A DNA stretch of 64,000 bases from Zoroaster sp. YZ-2022 (taxonomy: Eukaryota > Echinodermata > Asteroidea > Forcipulatida > Zoroasteridae), in assembly GCA_029582265.1 (NCBI GenBank), contig CM055833.1:31276288-31340287 (forward strand), written 5' to 3'. The notes under the pieces are model-generated. The model did not search any database. It was not told the origin of the DNA and was given only the letters and a program-made list of their open reading frames with translations. Of this stretch, positions 1 through 11,893 are shown in pieces. Both the position numbers and the translations under genes were made by a program. Position 1 is the stretch's first letter. Each line of letters begins with the position of its first letter.

Positions 1-1771
1 CCGCCAGCTGGCAAAACCTTGGAAATGGTTCAAGTGGAACACATAGGATCAGAAAATGTAGGCTAAAGCTCTATGGAGCACATTATTACCACCTGTGTTC
101 TTAATAGAGAAGCTGTCATCAGAGCTGTTGTCATCATGCATGAACTTGATTAAAATCTGACATTAGGTAGCGACTTCACATAATAAAGTAGAAAGTATTA
201 CTATCCCAGCCCATCTGTCATGATAAAAACCCTTTTTCATGAAATACCGCATTCCTGCCTGTCTCTTTATTATGAATTCACACCTGTCGTAACCTCCTGT
301 GGATTTTGAGATAGTAACACAACACTAAAACAGGCCTGATTATTCAAAATTTAATTATCCTGAAATGGGCCCTGTAGGATGTGAAGTGTGGCTGTGTGTA
401 ATGTGATGCTGGGAGCGTGCAGTGGCACTGCCCCACCAAGAGCCTTCCTTGCCAATCCATAGCATTGATATTCAAATTAACTGCACTATTAGATGCTTTT
501 AATCACAACGGAGTTCATAGGGGCTAGGCTGAGTCACCACCACCATCATTGTGAGACAACATGACCCAAGGCTGCTCTGTGGATTCTAGATCTGCTCAGA
601 ATACATGAGTGTGCAGACGGAATAATAAACATTGGGTTTATGTACTAGAAATCAATGGTTGCACAGAGTGTATTTATGTATAATGTTGGCCATTAACCTT
701 CACAACCCTTCAATGACATCTGCTGTATTAAAGGGACAATATCATCACGATCAACAGGGCATGGAATCGGAGTGCTAGTTTTGGATTAACTCAATGACTG
801 AAAATAATACCCAAGATATTATCATTGCTACTGCATAAAATGCGTCAGTAATTTTCAGTCATTGCATTCATCTTAAACTAGGACACCGATTCCATGCCCT
901 GTTGAAAGTCTGCTCTGATTATGCCTATCTTGTCCAATGTACATTACATGTGTACCAACTAGCTTTCACATGATTTATATGCAGTACATTGTGTACATGT
1001 GACATGTGATACTTATATAAATGGAACACAGACTAAGCAGCTCATGTGAAATAATTTCCACAGAAAAGAATAAGGCTTCAATATCGATCAAGGTGAAACC
1101 ATATCCGCTTGGACATTTTCTGTTTCGATGAATGACAAATGAAAACATCCCATCCGTGAAAAAGTTACGGGATCTTGAGATACCCGTGAGATATTGACTT
1201 ACATTTGCAGTAGGGAAGTACAAATTCTCTCGCTTAGATAATAATGCCGATTTAAAATTTGCAATGGATGCAATTTATTGTGTGATATTAATGAATGGAT
1301 GCGAGACAGTATATTATCACAGGGTACTCAAGATCAAATTTCTACTCATGTGGAAAGTAGATAATGACACACCATGGACTGTAAAAGAGATCCCTGCAAT
1401 GAACAGCGAACAGGTTGTGGTGACACATTCTATAGACTTATTGATGTTTGTAGCATAAGGAAAACAAACAGGCAATGATTGAGGAAATGAGGATATTATG
1501 CAAAATTCCCAACTGAGTGCATGAAAGTGGATTTGGAAATGTCACAAATTGATTTTCAAGAAAAAAGTGCATGATTTTGCATTTTATTTTAAGTTTATTT
1601 CAAAACAGTAAAAAGAGTGAATTGGTCACTCTTTTCATTTGTGGAAAGGAATCAGCAATGTTTCCATACAGAACTAAAAGTATTGTGAATATTTTTCATT
1701 CCCCATGCCATTAAACCCAATTTCAAATTCAACGTTACTGAAACTTTCCTGTAATCAATTTGGTCACTCAC
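1..1771 (-). other. FAT-class cadherin intron (partial)
   Basis: This stretch follows the splice donor of the FAT exon (GTGAGT just below 1772), so it is the beginning of that gene's next intron, truncated by the window edge. I see no further cadherin exon in it. It contains a foldback element at about 728-935; the rest is unremarkable AT-rich sequence. Confidence 0.75.
728..935. mobile_element. Foldback MITE, copy 1 (CAACAGGGCATGGAAT arms)
   Basis: The left arm near 752 reads CAACAGGGCATGGAATCGG and its inverted partner ends near 904. A second inverted pair (TCAATGACTGAAAAT / ATTTTCAGTCATTG) lies inside. The ends resemble TTAAAGGGACAA and CTTGTCC. A diverged copy with the same layout is at 39999-40218. 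There is no coding capacity, so it is a non-autonomous element of unknown superfamily. Confidence 0.7.
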
Positions 1772-4700
1772 CTCTACTATCAATGGTGAACCATCCCAGC
1801 CCACTGCCATCACGGATTGAATAGGTAAAATCTCTATCCATGCCAGAATCACGGTCTGCGGTCCACAGAGTCATTACTGCTGTTCCAATGGTCGAGTTCT
1901 CCAGTACCGATCCCCTAGCATAGAAATTGTCAAATGTTGGGGCATACCTGTTCTCGTTGACATCAATAACCTGGACGAAGACGTGACACTGAGATGTGTT
2001 TGCTGGAGATCCTTGATCCTGGAGGTTGACCAAGACATCGTACGTCTGTCTGGATTCAAAGTCGACTTCTGAGATCAAGCGCAAGGTGCCGTAATCTCCG
2101 TCAATGCTGAATGTGTTGGCTACATCTTCATCGATACTGAAAGTAATGAGTCCATTGGGGCCAAAATCAGGATCAACAGCCTGAACTGTCATGAGGACTG
2201 TACCAATTGGAAGGTCTTCCCTCATATTGATACTGTAAATCTGACGCATACACTGCGGCGGGTTGTCGTTGATGTCCAGAACAGACACAATAACTGATGC
2301 AATGCTAGATAATGGGTTATCGGGAGCCATGTCGATGGCCTGAACCTTGATGTTGTGGACTGCGGTAGTCTCCCGATCCAGTGGATGGGTAACACGCAGC
2401 TCACCGGTACCGCTGTTGATGGCAAAATTTGGGGAGTCACTTACGATGCTGTAATGAACAATCCTGTTTCGACCGATATCCCGATCACTCGCGTGAACAG
2501 CAAGAAACACTAAGCCAGTTTCTGTGTCCTCCAAAAGATCTACTTTATACTCTTCCTGATCAAAATCTGGGGCATTGTCATTAACATCTTCAATATTAAT
2601 AGTGATGTGGCGTTTCTCTGTATTCCTAGGCTGTCCCAAGTCGGACACTTTGACTGTAAGCTCAAAGCTAGAATCCTGCTCTCGGTCAAGCAGTCTCAGA
2701 ATCCGAAGCACTCCAGTCTCAAAGTCAATCTTAAAATGACAGCCAATGTTCCCATCAGAGATGGCGTATATCAGTTTCCCATTAAATCCAGGATCAATGT
2801 CAGATGCCTTCACCTGAACAACTTCACTTCCAATTGCAGTATCTTCCCGGACAGAGACGGTTGATGGGAAATCATTGTCAAACTGAGGCGGATGATGGTT
2901 GGCATTATACAGCTCGGTGAAATCTACATCTGGGATCTGTTCGGAGAGATGGTTGTCCTCGGTCCTGCGTTGGAGTAGGTCGGTTATGTCTGCCAGAGCA
3001 GTTGTTGACTTACACCTCACTTTGGAGTTCCTGATGTGTTCACCTGCTTTGATATTACGATTGTTATTGATGCTGATGTTGGTAAACATGTAACTTGCAG
3101 AGTTCTTGCCATCACTAGCCATAATATGTAGACTATAAAACTGTCCATCAGTGTCCTCAATACGTCTCTTCAACGTCAAGTTACCAGATGAAGGGTGCAA
3201 TGCAAATAGATCACCTGTGTTGCCTGTGGTGATACTCAGCACTCTCTCATCTCCGTCAAAATCGATGGCAGATATCACTGCAATGTTTTCACCGGCAGAG
3301 AGGGTGCGAGATATAGTCCCAACACAGTCAATCTTTTCAAACTGTGGGTGATTGTCATTGATATTCAGTAGACGAATCGTCACGACAACTTCAGTCTCAC
3401 GGCGAAATGGGGACCCCCAATCTGAAGCCCTGACACGTAGTCTGTACTCATGTCGCATGGTCTCATAATCCAAAACCTTGCTAGTGTTGATGAAACCCGT
3501 CATGTGATCAATTGTAAATGGAACAGGGTTCATGTTGGCTAAACTGTAGGAAATGAAGCGGTTTTCGCCCAGATCAGCATCACGAGCAGTGATTTGTATG
3601 ACTGGGTAGTTGATGGGCATGTTTTCACTAAGCTCAACTTCATAAATCCCCTGGTCAAACACTGGACTGTTGTCATTGGCATCCAGAACGTATATGACCG
3701 CATACGCCACAGCTTGGCTCTCCTGTACATTAGCATAAACTGTGATGTTGTACACGGACTTGGTTTCCCGATCCAGCTCTTGATTTAAAATGATGAATCC
3801 TGTGTGCTCGTCGATGGTGAAAACTGGAGGCTTGCTGTCAGCGAGAGAATACGTTACGGCGATGTTGTGGTCCATCTTTTCAGGGGTTACGCTCATGATT
3901 GGCGTGTTGATCGGAACAAGTTCAGAGATAGGCGTGTTCATCAGTCGGCCACGGAAGAACATTGCATGGTTATATGATCCTGATATCTCCACTGGAATTA
4001 TCTGTGTTGTTGTCTTTGGTGGGTTTCCTTGATCTGATGCTACCACAGTGAGGTTGAAGTAACTGGGAGAAGTGCTCTTGAAGCTACTCTGGGTCTTAAT
4101 GTGAAAGCTGCCTCCATCATTGGATACTCTGAAATACTCATCTGGATCACCGTCAACGATGCGAATGTCACTCACCTGTCCATTGGTGCCGTCATCATCA
4201 TCGCTGACTGTGATGCTGGCAAAAATGGTGCCAACATCACTATTTCTGGACAGCTGTGATTGTGTCTGGACAGCCATGATGGGTGCATGCTTGTTGACCT
4301 CTTCAACTTGTATTCTCAAGTTGGTTTCAAAAGGAGGAGCCATGTTGTAGGGCATTATACCTCTATCCTTGGCAATGATGATGAGACTGTACTGCTGTAC
4401 CTTCCGGTAATCTAGTGGTCTGGTGAGAGTCACCTCCCCACTTGTTGGATGAATGGCGAACTGATCCGTAGGATCCTTGAAGCTGTAGTACACCTCCCCG
4501 TTGGTGCCCGAATCTGCATCAGTGGCTTCCACCGTAATAATGCTGGTCTGTATGGGTGTGTCTTCCGCAACACTGGTCGAGTATCCGTGCTCTGAAAATA
4601 ATGGCCGCTGGTCGTTGACATCAGTGACACTGACCACAATGTCTGTGTAAGCGATATGTGGAGACTGGCCACGGACGCGACCCTCGGCTTTTATCCGCAA

Positions 4701-5084
4701 TTGGTATTCTGCAGTTTGCTCCCTGTTGATGACACTAGAGCAGGACTCATCTTTGCTTTTACATGGCATAGTGCGAATTCTCAGGAAAACAAAGTCTCCG
4801 ACTGTCTCGTCGGCTGCCCTGAAGAGTCTGTTACCGCCCTCAATGCTGTACTTTACACCAGTTATGGCAGAATCTAGTGGAACATATATGCCCGTCTTGG
4901 GTTCTGTTCTGAGGTATGTCCTGACCGGTGCATTTTCAGGAATGCGGGCATCATAGACAGGTTTTGTGAATTGAAAGTTGTATGGGACAGTTGCCTCCTG
5001 AGGATACACAGTCCGTATATTGGAAATGAAGACTGTGATGACCAGCAAAATGGCTGGATGAATGTGCGCCATTCTGGCTGCCAT
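1772..5084 (-). CDS. FAT1: FAT1/2/3-class protocadherin, first coding exon (partial gene)
   Basis: N-terminal part of a giant atypical cadherin of the FAT family, a plasma-membrane receptor for adhesion and planar polarity. The exon encodes 1104 codons plus one base. A hydrophobic signal peptide covers about residues 10-22. Cadherin repeats follow, with calcium-binding linkers visible at about 155 (DVNDQ), 262, 468 (DANDN), 574 (NINDN), 833 (DVNDN), 937 (DINDN) and 1041 (DVNEN). Repeat order, the Cys-containing segment at about 580-690 and the end at IRDGSG match vertebrate FAT1-3, whose first coding exon is also about 3.2 kb, so the architecture looks conserved. The ATG at 5084 is preferred because it lies in GTAGCCATGG and directly precedes the signal peptide; further upstream, a splice acceptor interrupts the frame. 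The exon closes at a GTGAGT donor in phase 1. I use FAT1 as a label; FAT2 or FAT3 orthology cannot be excluded. Confidence 0.93.
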
Positions 5085-5120
5085 GGCTACACTGATCAGT
5101 TTAATGCCACTTAATGGGAC
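5085..5120 (-). other. 5' UTR part and splice acceptor of the FAT exon
   Basis: On the minus strand a pyrimidine-rich tract ending TTTCAG stops at 5121, followed by 36 non-coding bases and the start codon at 5084. The FAT gene therefore has at least one upstream non-coding exon, and its promoter lies at higher coordinates that I could not locate. Confidence 0.75.
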
Positions 5121-7314
5121 CTGAAATGACAAAATATAAAATATAAAATATTAATGTTGAAAGTAAAATTTTTTAAGTAATATTCCTGCAATAAAAACAA
5201 ACAATTCATAATACAAATTTTGCTCTTAGGCACATGTACACCATGATTGTATAATGTAATTCAATATTCAAACAAACAGACATCACATGTGCAGATGGAA
5301 CCTGCACATACACTGTCCTATTCTGTGTCCCTGCTGACATTTCCACAAAAGGGTCATCCTACACCCCAGCCAAAATTCACGTCAGGAAATAAACCCTCCA
5401 AGCAATCAATTGAACAAATGTTGCTTTTAGAAAACCTCTCCCCTCTAACAAGCACCTCAAAACCTGACCACAGTAGCAATTTGATGAGTGGGGGGTTAGG
5501 TCGCTGGAGGCAATGGGCCTCTGTGACCTGCCAAGTCCCCAGTGCTGGGACCCAGCCTGTAGGCTGGCTGGTGCTGACAATTACATACCATTCAAGAATG
5601 TTGGGTCACAGAGGAAGTAATTAATAACCTGATTATTTCCTCACAGCTTCCCTGTCCATTTAAAGAGATATTCAGAAACCACATTATACAAGTTCATTCA
5701 AAGGGCAGTTTATAATTATAATACATTTCTCACTTCAATTACATAACAATTTTTCAGAGTAATTTTGGAATTCAAAAGTGATGGTGTATTAAAAAGCCAA
5801 CCTGCTAGTTTAACTATATACTGTAAAATATAGAACTTCTTTCCAGTATTTTTTCTTTTTTTGGTCATAGTGCAAACATTTGTCTTTCATAAATATGCAA
5901 ATAGTTTTTTGCTAGTGAAATGTCCACCCTCCAGTTCGAAAGGTCAAAAACCACATGTGCATTTGGTAAAAGCTACATGTAAGCCCAAGTCCACCTACGG
6001 TAGAATGAACTCATGTAGGTAGAAGGGGAACACGAAGAAACGTGATTGAACAGGGTTTGGGAATTCCACCTCCTGGTGGTGAACACAGCATCCGCTTCCT
6101 ACGACACACAGCGGCCCACCGGCAAAACGCATACAAATTCCTTTAAGATGCATCTTTTGCAATTTGGTTACAGTGGATGTTTTGGCGTTTAATCATCGTA
6201 TTGATCAGACCAACTCTGAAAACAGTGAGGAAAACAGGGGGATTAGCGCAGCCAGTGGTGCAGAGCTGATCCTATTTACAAGGGGAGATGATCAATATTT
6301 AAGCAACAATGACCAGATAGCTTGCCTTGGGTAAGATGTCTATTCACAAAGGCAACTGTTGACCAGCTCGTCTCAACACTCTGCAATAATAACCACTGCT
6401 GTCCAGTGCTGGTATTAAGCTTGATTTAATGTAAAGTAGACTATTATTGAGGTATTAGTAACTGGAAATCGTGTAAACAAGTTGCGAATAAAACAAACAC
6501 AACTGCCACTTATTAATAATATTCTACTTTGTTATAATTAATTTCAATGCAAGATTATTCATATTCTTTCAAGATACAGAATTAAAAAAAAAAAATTAAA
6601 ATTAAATAAATAAAAAGTTAAAATGGTCATACTGTAATAAGCCACTTGGATTTCACAATAAGTCAAAATGGTAAACAACTTCTTGTGTAAATTCTAATAT
6701 ACACAACCAAAGTTTATTGTTTAACTGTACAGCAATTGAAAACAAATGCGATGTCATCTGTTTCTGCATAATACCATGGAGACCAAGATGACAACTTTGC
6801 TGTAAGCTTTTGAAGTTTTAATGGTGGTAATTTATTGCATATAGGTATGAGAGTACTCAGTATGTGTGGAGCAGTCAGGCACCAGTGGAAAGAGCCAGGG
6901 TTGTCTGGTAAACCTTGAGATAGCAATGTGGTCCACTCATGTAATCAATCCATGCTGCCCTGCTGACATTACAATCTAATTTCCTTTCCTTAATATTTAA
7001 AGGGAAGGTGTAACATTGGTTATTTACCAGATTATCAAATTATTATCTGAAAGTATGCTTAGTTAAAAGTTCATACAACTATCAATCATCCTGAGAAATG
7101 ATTATCTGAATGCTTCCATCCTGGAGGAAAAATGAATTATTATGTTGAATTTACATAAAGTTATTGTCTGACAGTGTCTTGTTTAAAAATGCGAGTACCA
7201 ACATGTATTACAATTAAACTGTCACAGGTTAGTTTTATGATAATACTTGACAACCAAATGGTTGAAATGCATGTAGCTTTACATGGATACATTTTATGTA
7301 CCTTCTTTTTAATA

Positions 7315-7485
7315 TTAAACCACCTACAATCAGTTTGCAATTTTTGAAACAACCCATTCAGGCCACACAGTTGATTTTGTAAGATTACTTGGAAAGGACA
7401 GCAGGCTTGTATAATGTATGTACTGAAGGCTGCTAAAGAACAGAATTTTGTGGATCGTTGTGGCCTCTATGTGTAGGAAGGTTAA
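7315..7485. mobile_element. TTAA MITE family E, internally deleted copy
   Basis: It begins TTAA-ACCACCTACAATC and ends TGTAGGAAGG-TTAA, slightly mutated versions of the ends of the copy at 34235-34552. The interior matches that copy but lacks about 150 bp around the middle (the paired GGCCACT motifs). Flanking TTAA on both sides indicates TTAA-specific insertion. Confidence 0.8.
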
Positions 7486-7960
7486 TGCCATCTTTCAAAA
7501 TGCACAGAGGACCCACAACTGCATTTTATCATTCACAGCCTTTTCATACAAAACTTGATCCCAGCGAGTTCCTTCATTCAGAAAACCAATTAGATATTAT
7601 CCCAATTTAATACACTTCTAACAGCAGTCTAGTTGAATTATTGCAAATCTATAACAGGAAAAACTGGTACAGTTTTTCCTATTCAAAAGCTTAGTATTGT
7701 CACAGAGAATTGCTGTATGGTATTGCAGAACTCCTGCAGAGTTACACAGGAATGTTTCAAGAAAATGGTCTTTTATGGTCCAGTGCAATAGAAAAATTTG
7801 CCCTGCTAGGTTAGTCTGGGCACAGCTAAATGTTGGAGTACAGTATAAGATGTGCTTTTATGTTTTACTTTTCTTTCATCAAAATCGGTGAGGCAAAGCG
7901 CTTTTTTGGGGAGGTAATCTTTTTTTTTTTAAACATGTGCAATACATGAATGAATATGTC

Positions 7961-8115
7961 ATTAAAAACACAGCACGGCAGAATTCCAATCGATCCAGCA
8001 GTTTGTACTGCAATTGGACATTGTTTCATAGCAAAAAAAAGAAAAGAAAGAAAACTAAAAATGTCGACGCAGTGACGCGAGTGGAGACTACAAATCAAAG
8101 ACTTTTTTAGACTTA
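7961..8115 (+). repeat. Dispersed repeat, copy 1
   Basis: It is similar in the same orientation to 22423-22577. Shared blocks are GCAGAATTCCAAT, GATCCAGCA, ATTTCATAGCAAAAAAA and GGAGACTA. No ends or target duplications are clear and it has no coding capacity. Confidence 0.65.
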
Positions 8116-8414
8116 GTACCAATATCCATCTGAATGCATACTATCACTATTTTCTCGTTAGCAACAATGAAATAAGCTGAAACTTTCACAGGTTTTCATA
8201 CAACATCTTGATTCTCATACATTTACAGACATTTTACCAAGACTGGCTGTTATAACCCAGTGAATTGTCTCGTTATTATTAAATTTGCCTGCAAAAGCTC
8301 AGCTGGTGTGTAAGAAAGCAAAGGGCAAGGAAGACGGGAAGCAACCAGTGAAATTTAAATCAATCATTCAAAGGGTATCTAGGGCTTAAAAGGTTATTTC
8401 TTAAACTAAGTACT

Positions 8415-8634
8415 GTCACATCAGATAATAGCAATATTCATCTGTTGGAAAAATGGCAAGACACCTGGCTCATGAATTTTAATCCGAGTAAATGTTGCAC
8501 CATGACAATAGGAAAGAGTAAACCACCACATCATCAGTATAAATTTTGCAATCAAGTTTTGGAAAGTGTATCATCACAACCATATCCCAGAGTCCATACA
8601 TGTATATCTAACACCCTCAACTGGAATATTCACG
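8415..8634 (+). pseudogene. Non-LTR retrotransposon RT remnant, part 1
   Basis: The translation reads like the region just after the reverse transcriptase palm of CR1/Jockey-like LINEs (WLMNFNPSKC... then a WNIHV block). It is cut at 8635 by a TTAA MITE. After removing the MITE and one TTAA the reading continues in frame into the next fragment, so the three pieces are one old retrotransposon copy. Confidence 0.8.
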
Positions 8635-9015
8635 TTAACCCTCCTACTTCTGGTACCTTTTTCATACAAGTTGATCCACCATTTGAAACCATTCACTTTT
8701 GTGGTTTTGAATGGTGAAATAACTGTGTACAGTATTGATTCCCCCAAATGGTTTTGAATGGTATGTCAGCTAATACAAAACCTTGTTTGGATCTTTCCAA
8801 ATGGTAGTACAGCTACATTGTAATACAAAACCTTGTTTGGATACTTCTAAGTGGTGAATCAATGGACCCTCTATGCATTTGAATGGATTTGAATGGTAGT
8901 AAAGCTTTCTACCAACACTGTTCAAATGGTATCACCATGTGTGTACAAAACCAATGGGCATTTTGGCAAGTGGAATTTTGAATGGTTTCAAATGGTCAAA
9001 CAGTAGGAGGGTTAA
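8635..9015. mobile_element. TTAA MITE family A, copy 1
   Basis: It is bounded by TTAA-CCCTCCTACTTC and AAACAGTAGGAGGG-TTAA. The interior repeats the words TGGTTTTGAATGGT and CCATTTGAAACCATT many times in both orientations and has no coding capacity. It is inserted in a LINE coding region. A second copy in the opposite orientation is at 49769-50137 and is similar over most of its length. TTAA target choice and a CCC start are typical of the piggyBac superfamily; Kolobok also uses TTAA. Confidence 0.93.
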
Positions 9016-9256
9016 TGAAACCATCAAGAAAGCACAGAGAATTCAAAATGTTGTGAGAAGAAATCTATGGAGTTGCAATGGCGAAGTCAAATCGGCTGCC
9101 TATAAGAGTTTGGTCCGGCCTCTCCTAGAATACGCCTCTACAACCTGGGATCCATCTACTAAGAAAAACATCAAATCAATCGAGTAGATTCAACGTCAAG
9201 CAGCTAGGTTTTGTACAGGGAATTATATCAGAGAAGAGGAACAGTTACCAAAATTC
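9016..9256 (+). pseudogene. Non-LTR retrotransposon RT remnant, part 2
   Basis: Continues the LINE fragment after MITE A. The segment contains the block LVRPLLEYASTTWDP, typical of the thumb region of CR1/Jockey-like reverse transcriptases, then an in-frame TAG at about 9185 and the block IQRQAARFCTGNY. It is cut at 9257 by MITE B. Confidence 0.82.
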
Positions 9257-9578
9257 TTAACCCTCCTATGGTTTGACCTTTCAAAACCTTTCAAAATCTG
9301 CTTACGGGCCAAAATGGCTATCAATAATTATGAACCCTTTAAAACCCTCCAGAATTTGTTGCTACTGAACAACCACACCTTTCAATACCCTTTGAAAGGT
9401 ATTGAAACATTTCAACACCAGTTTGATCAGAGAGTTGTTACACCTTTCGAAACCTTTCATAGGTCCCTTTTGTCAGACAGTTTTCTCACCTTTCAAAACC
9501 CTTCAGTACAGCAAACTTGAAAGGTTTTGAAAGGTCTGGCAATTCTATGGCAAACTGCACTGTACATAGGAGGGTTAA
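9257..9578. mobile_element. TTAA MITE family B
   Basis: The ends are TTAA-CCCTCCTATG and CATAGGAGGG-TTAA, an exact inverted pair. The interior is built from CCTTTCAAAACC and its reverse complement GGTTTTGAAAGG, repeated at least eight times with variations. Only the terminal bases are shared with family A. It is inserted in the same LINE remnant 241 bp away from MITE A. Confidence 0.92.
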
Positions 9579-9888
9579 TGACCTGGGATGGGATTCGCTT
9601 CAAATAAGAAGAAAACACCCAAAATTATGCATGCTGTATAAGATGAGGAATGGCATTGGGCTTGTTGACATCCCACTTGACCAATATGTCCAGCCTAATA
9701 CAAGATGCACGAGAGGAAATAACCAGAAATTTGTCCTAGTCAGCTATAAAGCGCGTGCTTTCCAGGATTATTTTTTTGTTTCAACTATCAAAGACTGGAA
9801 TTCATTACCTTCTGACATCACTAACTGTCCAAATCTGGATTCATTTAAATCAAAATTGCAAAATCACAAATTTAAGAACTATGACTAG
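9579..9888 (+). pseudogene. Non-LTR retrotransposon RT remnant, part 3
   Basis: C-terminal end of the LINE protein: blocks LGWDSLQIRRKH, TRCTRGNNQKF and DWNSLPSDI lead to a TAG stop at 9886-9888. The block order is characteristic of the C-terminus of CR1/Jockey-like ORF2. It differs from part 2 by a one-base frame change at the MITE B junction. Confidence 0.8.
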
Positions 9889-10772
9889 TTGCTCGTTTAT
9901 CCACACGCTGCGCGCATTGGTGAGATGTATCCATGGATATATGTTACTGACTAAACCATCAAGATCAAGTAGTAACTAACAATTATATCTAACAAGTAAA
10001 AACCCTTGATTTACATTTAAAAACAAATATTTTATAACAAACAGGATGAAAAAAAATTGCTCAACAACTTCAGTTAACAATTTTGTTCAAAACCTTTGCA
10101 TATCAACAGTTTTAGCCAGAAATATTTGTGTGTATATTGTACATGTTGCAATGCTATTAAATCTTGAATTTAGAATATAGCGAAAAACATTCACTGAACT
10201 TCAAAGAACATTTTTGTATAACTTTAGAATATAACTAACAAACTGATCGAGCTCCAAGTCACAAATAAAACTTTGGCTCTAAACCCCTCTATAAATCTAA
10301 TAATATATGCCTAACTAGTGCCAGGTACTTCCAAATAAATATACCAAACAGGGAAAAGTGAAACAAATGGATTTTTTCAAAGGAGCATACATGTAAGTAA
10401 TACGCTTGTCATTTTAACGCATTCATACAGGACACTCTATTCAACATAACATCATCCATTTGGGTTGGCTCAACAATTCCCCCATTGGAAAGGGTTATAT
10501 GATGATTTGATTTGATTTGAATTTATTCGGATAAAAAGATGATAAAAGTACAAGACACATTACAAAAATACAATAAAAAACATACCATATTTATCCAAGG
10601 ATAACCCAAAAATCCAATAAAATAGGCTTATTTCCATTGGGGTCCTTACATCGAAACATAAAAAAAATAAAAATACAAATTACTAATTTGAAAGACAAGG
10701 ATCAGTATATACTGTAAGTAATGGTATAACCAAGGCTTATTTTTATTTGTTATATCAGGATAATCAAACTTT

Positions 10773-11035
10773 GGAAAGAATGTTGAACCCAACCGCCACT
10801 TGTGCATAATGTCTAAGCATATTTTTAGCAGACGACAAAATGGCCAACATTTCACTGGTTGTGCATACATTCATTGCTCAAAATCTCCCAAAAAAGCCAA
10901 AAAATCGTTTCCAATCCTCACTTGACAACACTTTCCTCTCCTTAAATGTGTCCTCTAAAATCTTTTAAAGTAAAATCTGTGATATTTTTCATATTTGGAT
11001 AGAAAAAGTGGCGGTTGTATTCTGCATTCTTTCCC
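10773..11035. mobile_element. MITE family F, copy 1
   Basis: Terminal inverted repeats: GGAAAGAATG...CCGCCACTT at the left and the inverse of GGGAAAGAATGC...CCGCCACTTTTT at the right. The flanks AAACTTT and AAACGTT form an imperfect 7-bp target duplication. It shares terminal words with the element at 11435-11893. Noncoding. Confidence 0.75.
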
Positions 11036-11434
11036 AAACGTTTCAACCAATGTGTCCTTTATTAGGAAAGATGACCTAATCACATTTAATTACCTATTTA
11101 AGTGTTTTGTCAGTTTGTTTATTTACATTTAAGGCAAATAACAATGACTTCATCAAACACCAAATGACGCAAGGTCTAATTAAAAGAATTTCAAAATTAA
11201 TGTTGTAAATGCTAGTTCAATAAAAATGTGGAAGTAAGAAAAACTTTGTTTTAATATTCAAAAAAGTAACTATTTTGACAAAAAAACTATTAAAAAACTT
11301 AATTTCAACATAAGGTTAAAAAAAGAATCTAAGTTACAAAATACAGTTTGTAAACTTTAAAAAAAAATTAAGCTGGATAATGATGCCAAATGGCGATGTC
11401 TGGACAACTTTCTGAGATTCTGAGAACTATGTAG

Positions 11435-11893
11435 GGGTAGAATGTCGTATCCGACCGCCACTTTTTCTCATTCAATATAATCAATAATTATCTTACCTAC
11501 CCAGTAAGGTGGAGATCATATGGATGATGATGGACACGTACTTCAAATAATTCCAGGATAGGCCTATTTATTTCATGAAAAATCAGGCATTTTTGGTATA
11601 CGATGACTTCCTCAGTCATGTCAGTCTGATCTTGTCAACTCCCCCGTTAGTGACCAACACGGTCATTGTACATGCACAGTGGCAACTATAATAGGATCCT
11701 TCTATTTTCTGAAGGGGAGGATTTTTTTAGAAGAGAAATAAAGTCCGAAAACCATCATAAAAGTGGATTTTAAAGATATTTTTCACTTTCTGTACCCCAA
11801 AAATCGATAGAATCATTTTTTAACTGGTTAGTGGTTGCAAAAAATTTCCAAAAAACCCTTAAAAAGTGGCGGTCGGATACGACATTCTTTCCC
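11435..11893. mobile_element. MITE family F, copy 2
   Basis: The inverted repeats are about 32 bp (GGGTAGAATGTCGTATCCG... against GGGAAAGAATGTCGTATCCG...). They are flanked by identical TATGTAG at 11428-11434 and 11894-11900, a 7-bp target duplication. The 459-bp element has no coding capacity. The superfamily is uncertain; a 7-bp duplication does not fit hAT (8) or Tc1 (TA). Confidence 0.85.

Larger units (their letters stand above)
5121..8414. other. Noncoding, probably FAT 5' intron
   Basis: There is no supported exon here. The stretch is AT-rich, with short A/T runs near 6583-6620. It holds a short CCCTCCTAC-family MITE at 7315-7485 and one copy of a dispersed repeat at 7961-8115. Small open frames have no recognisable domains. 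Confidence 0.6.

Noticed and set aside
1874..4956. Short open frames on both strands inside the FAT exon
   Set aside because: Overlap shadows of the 3.3-kb cadherin coding exon.
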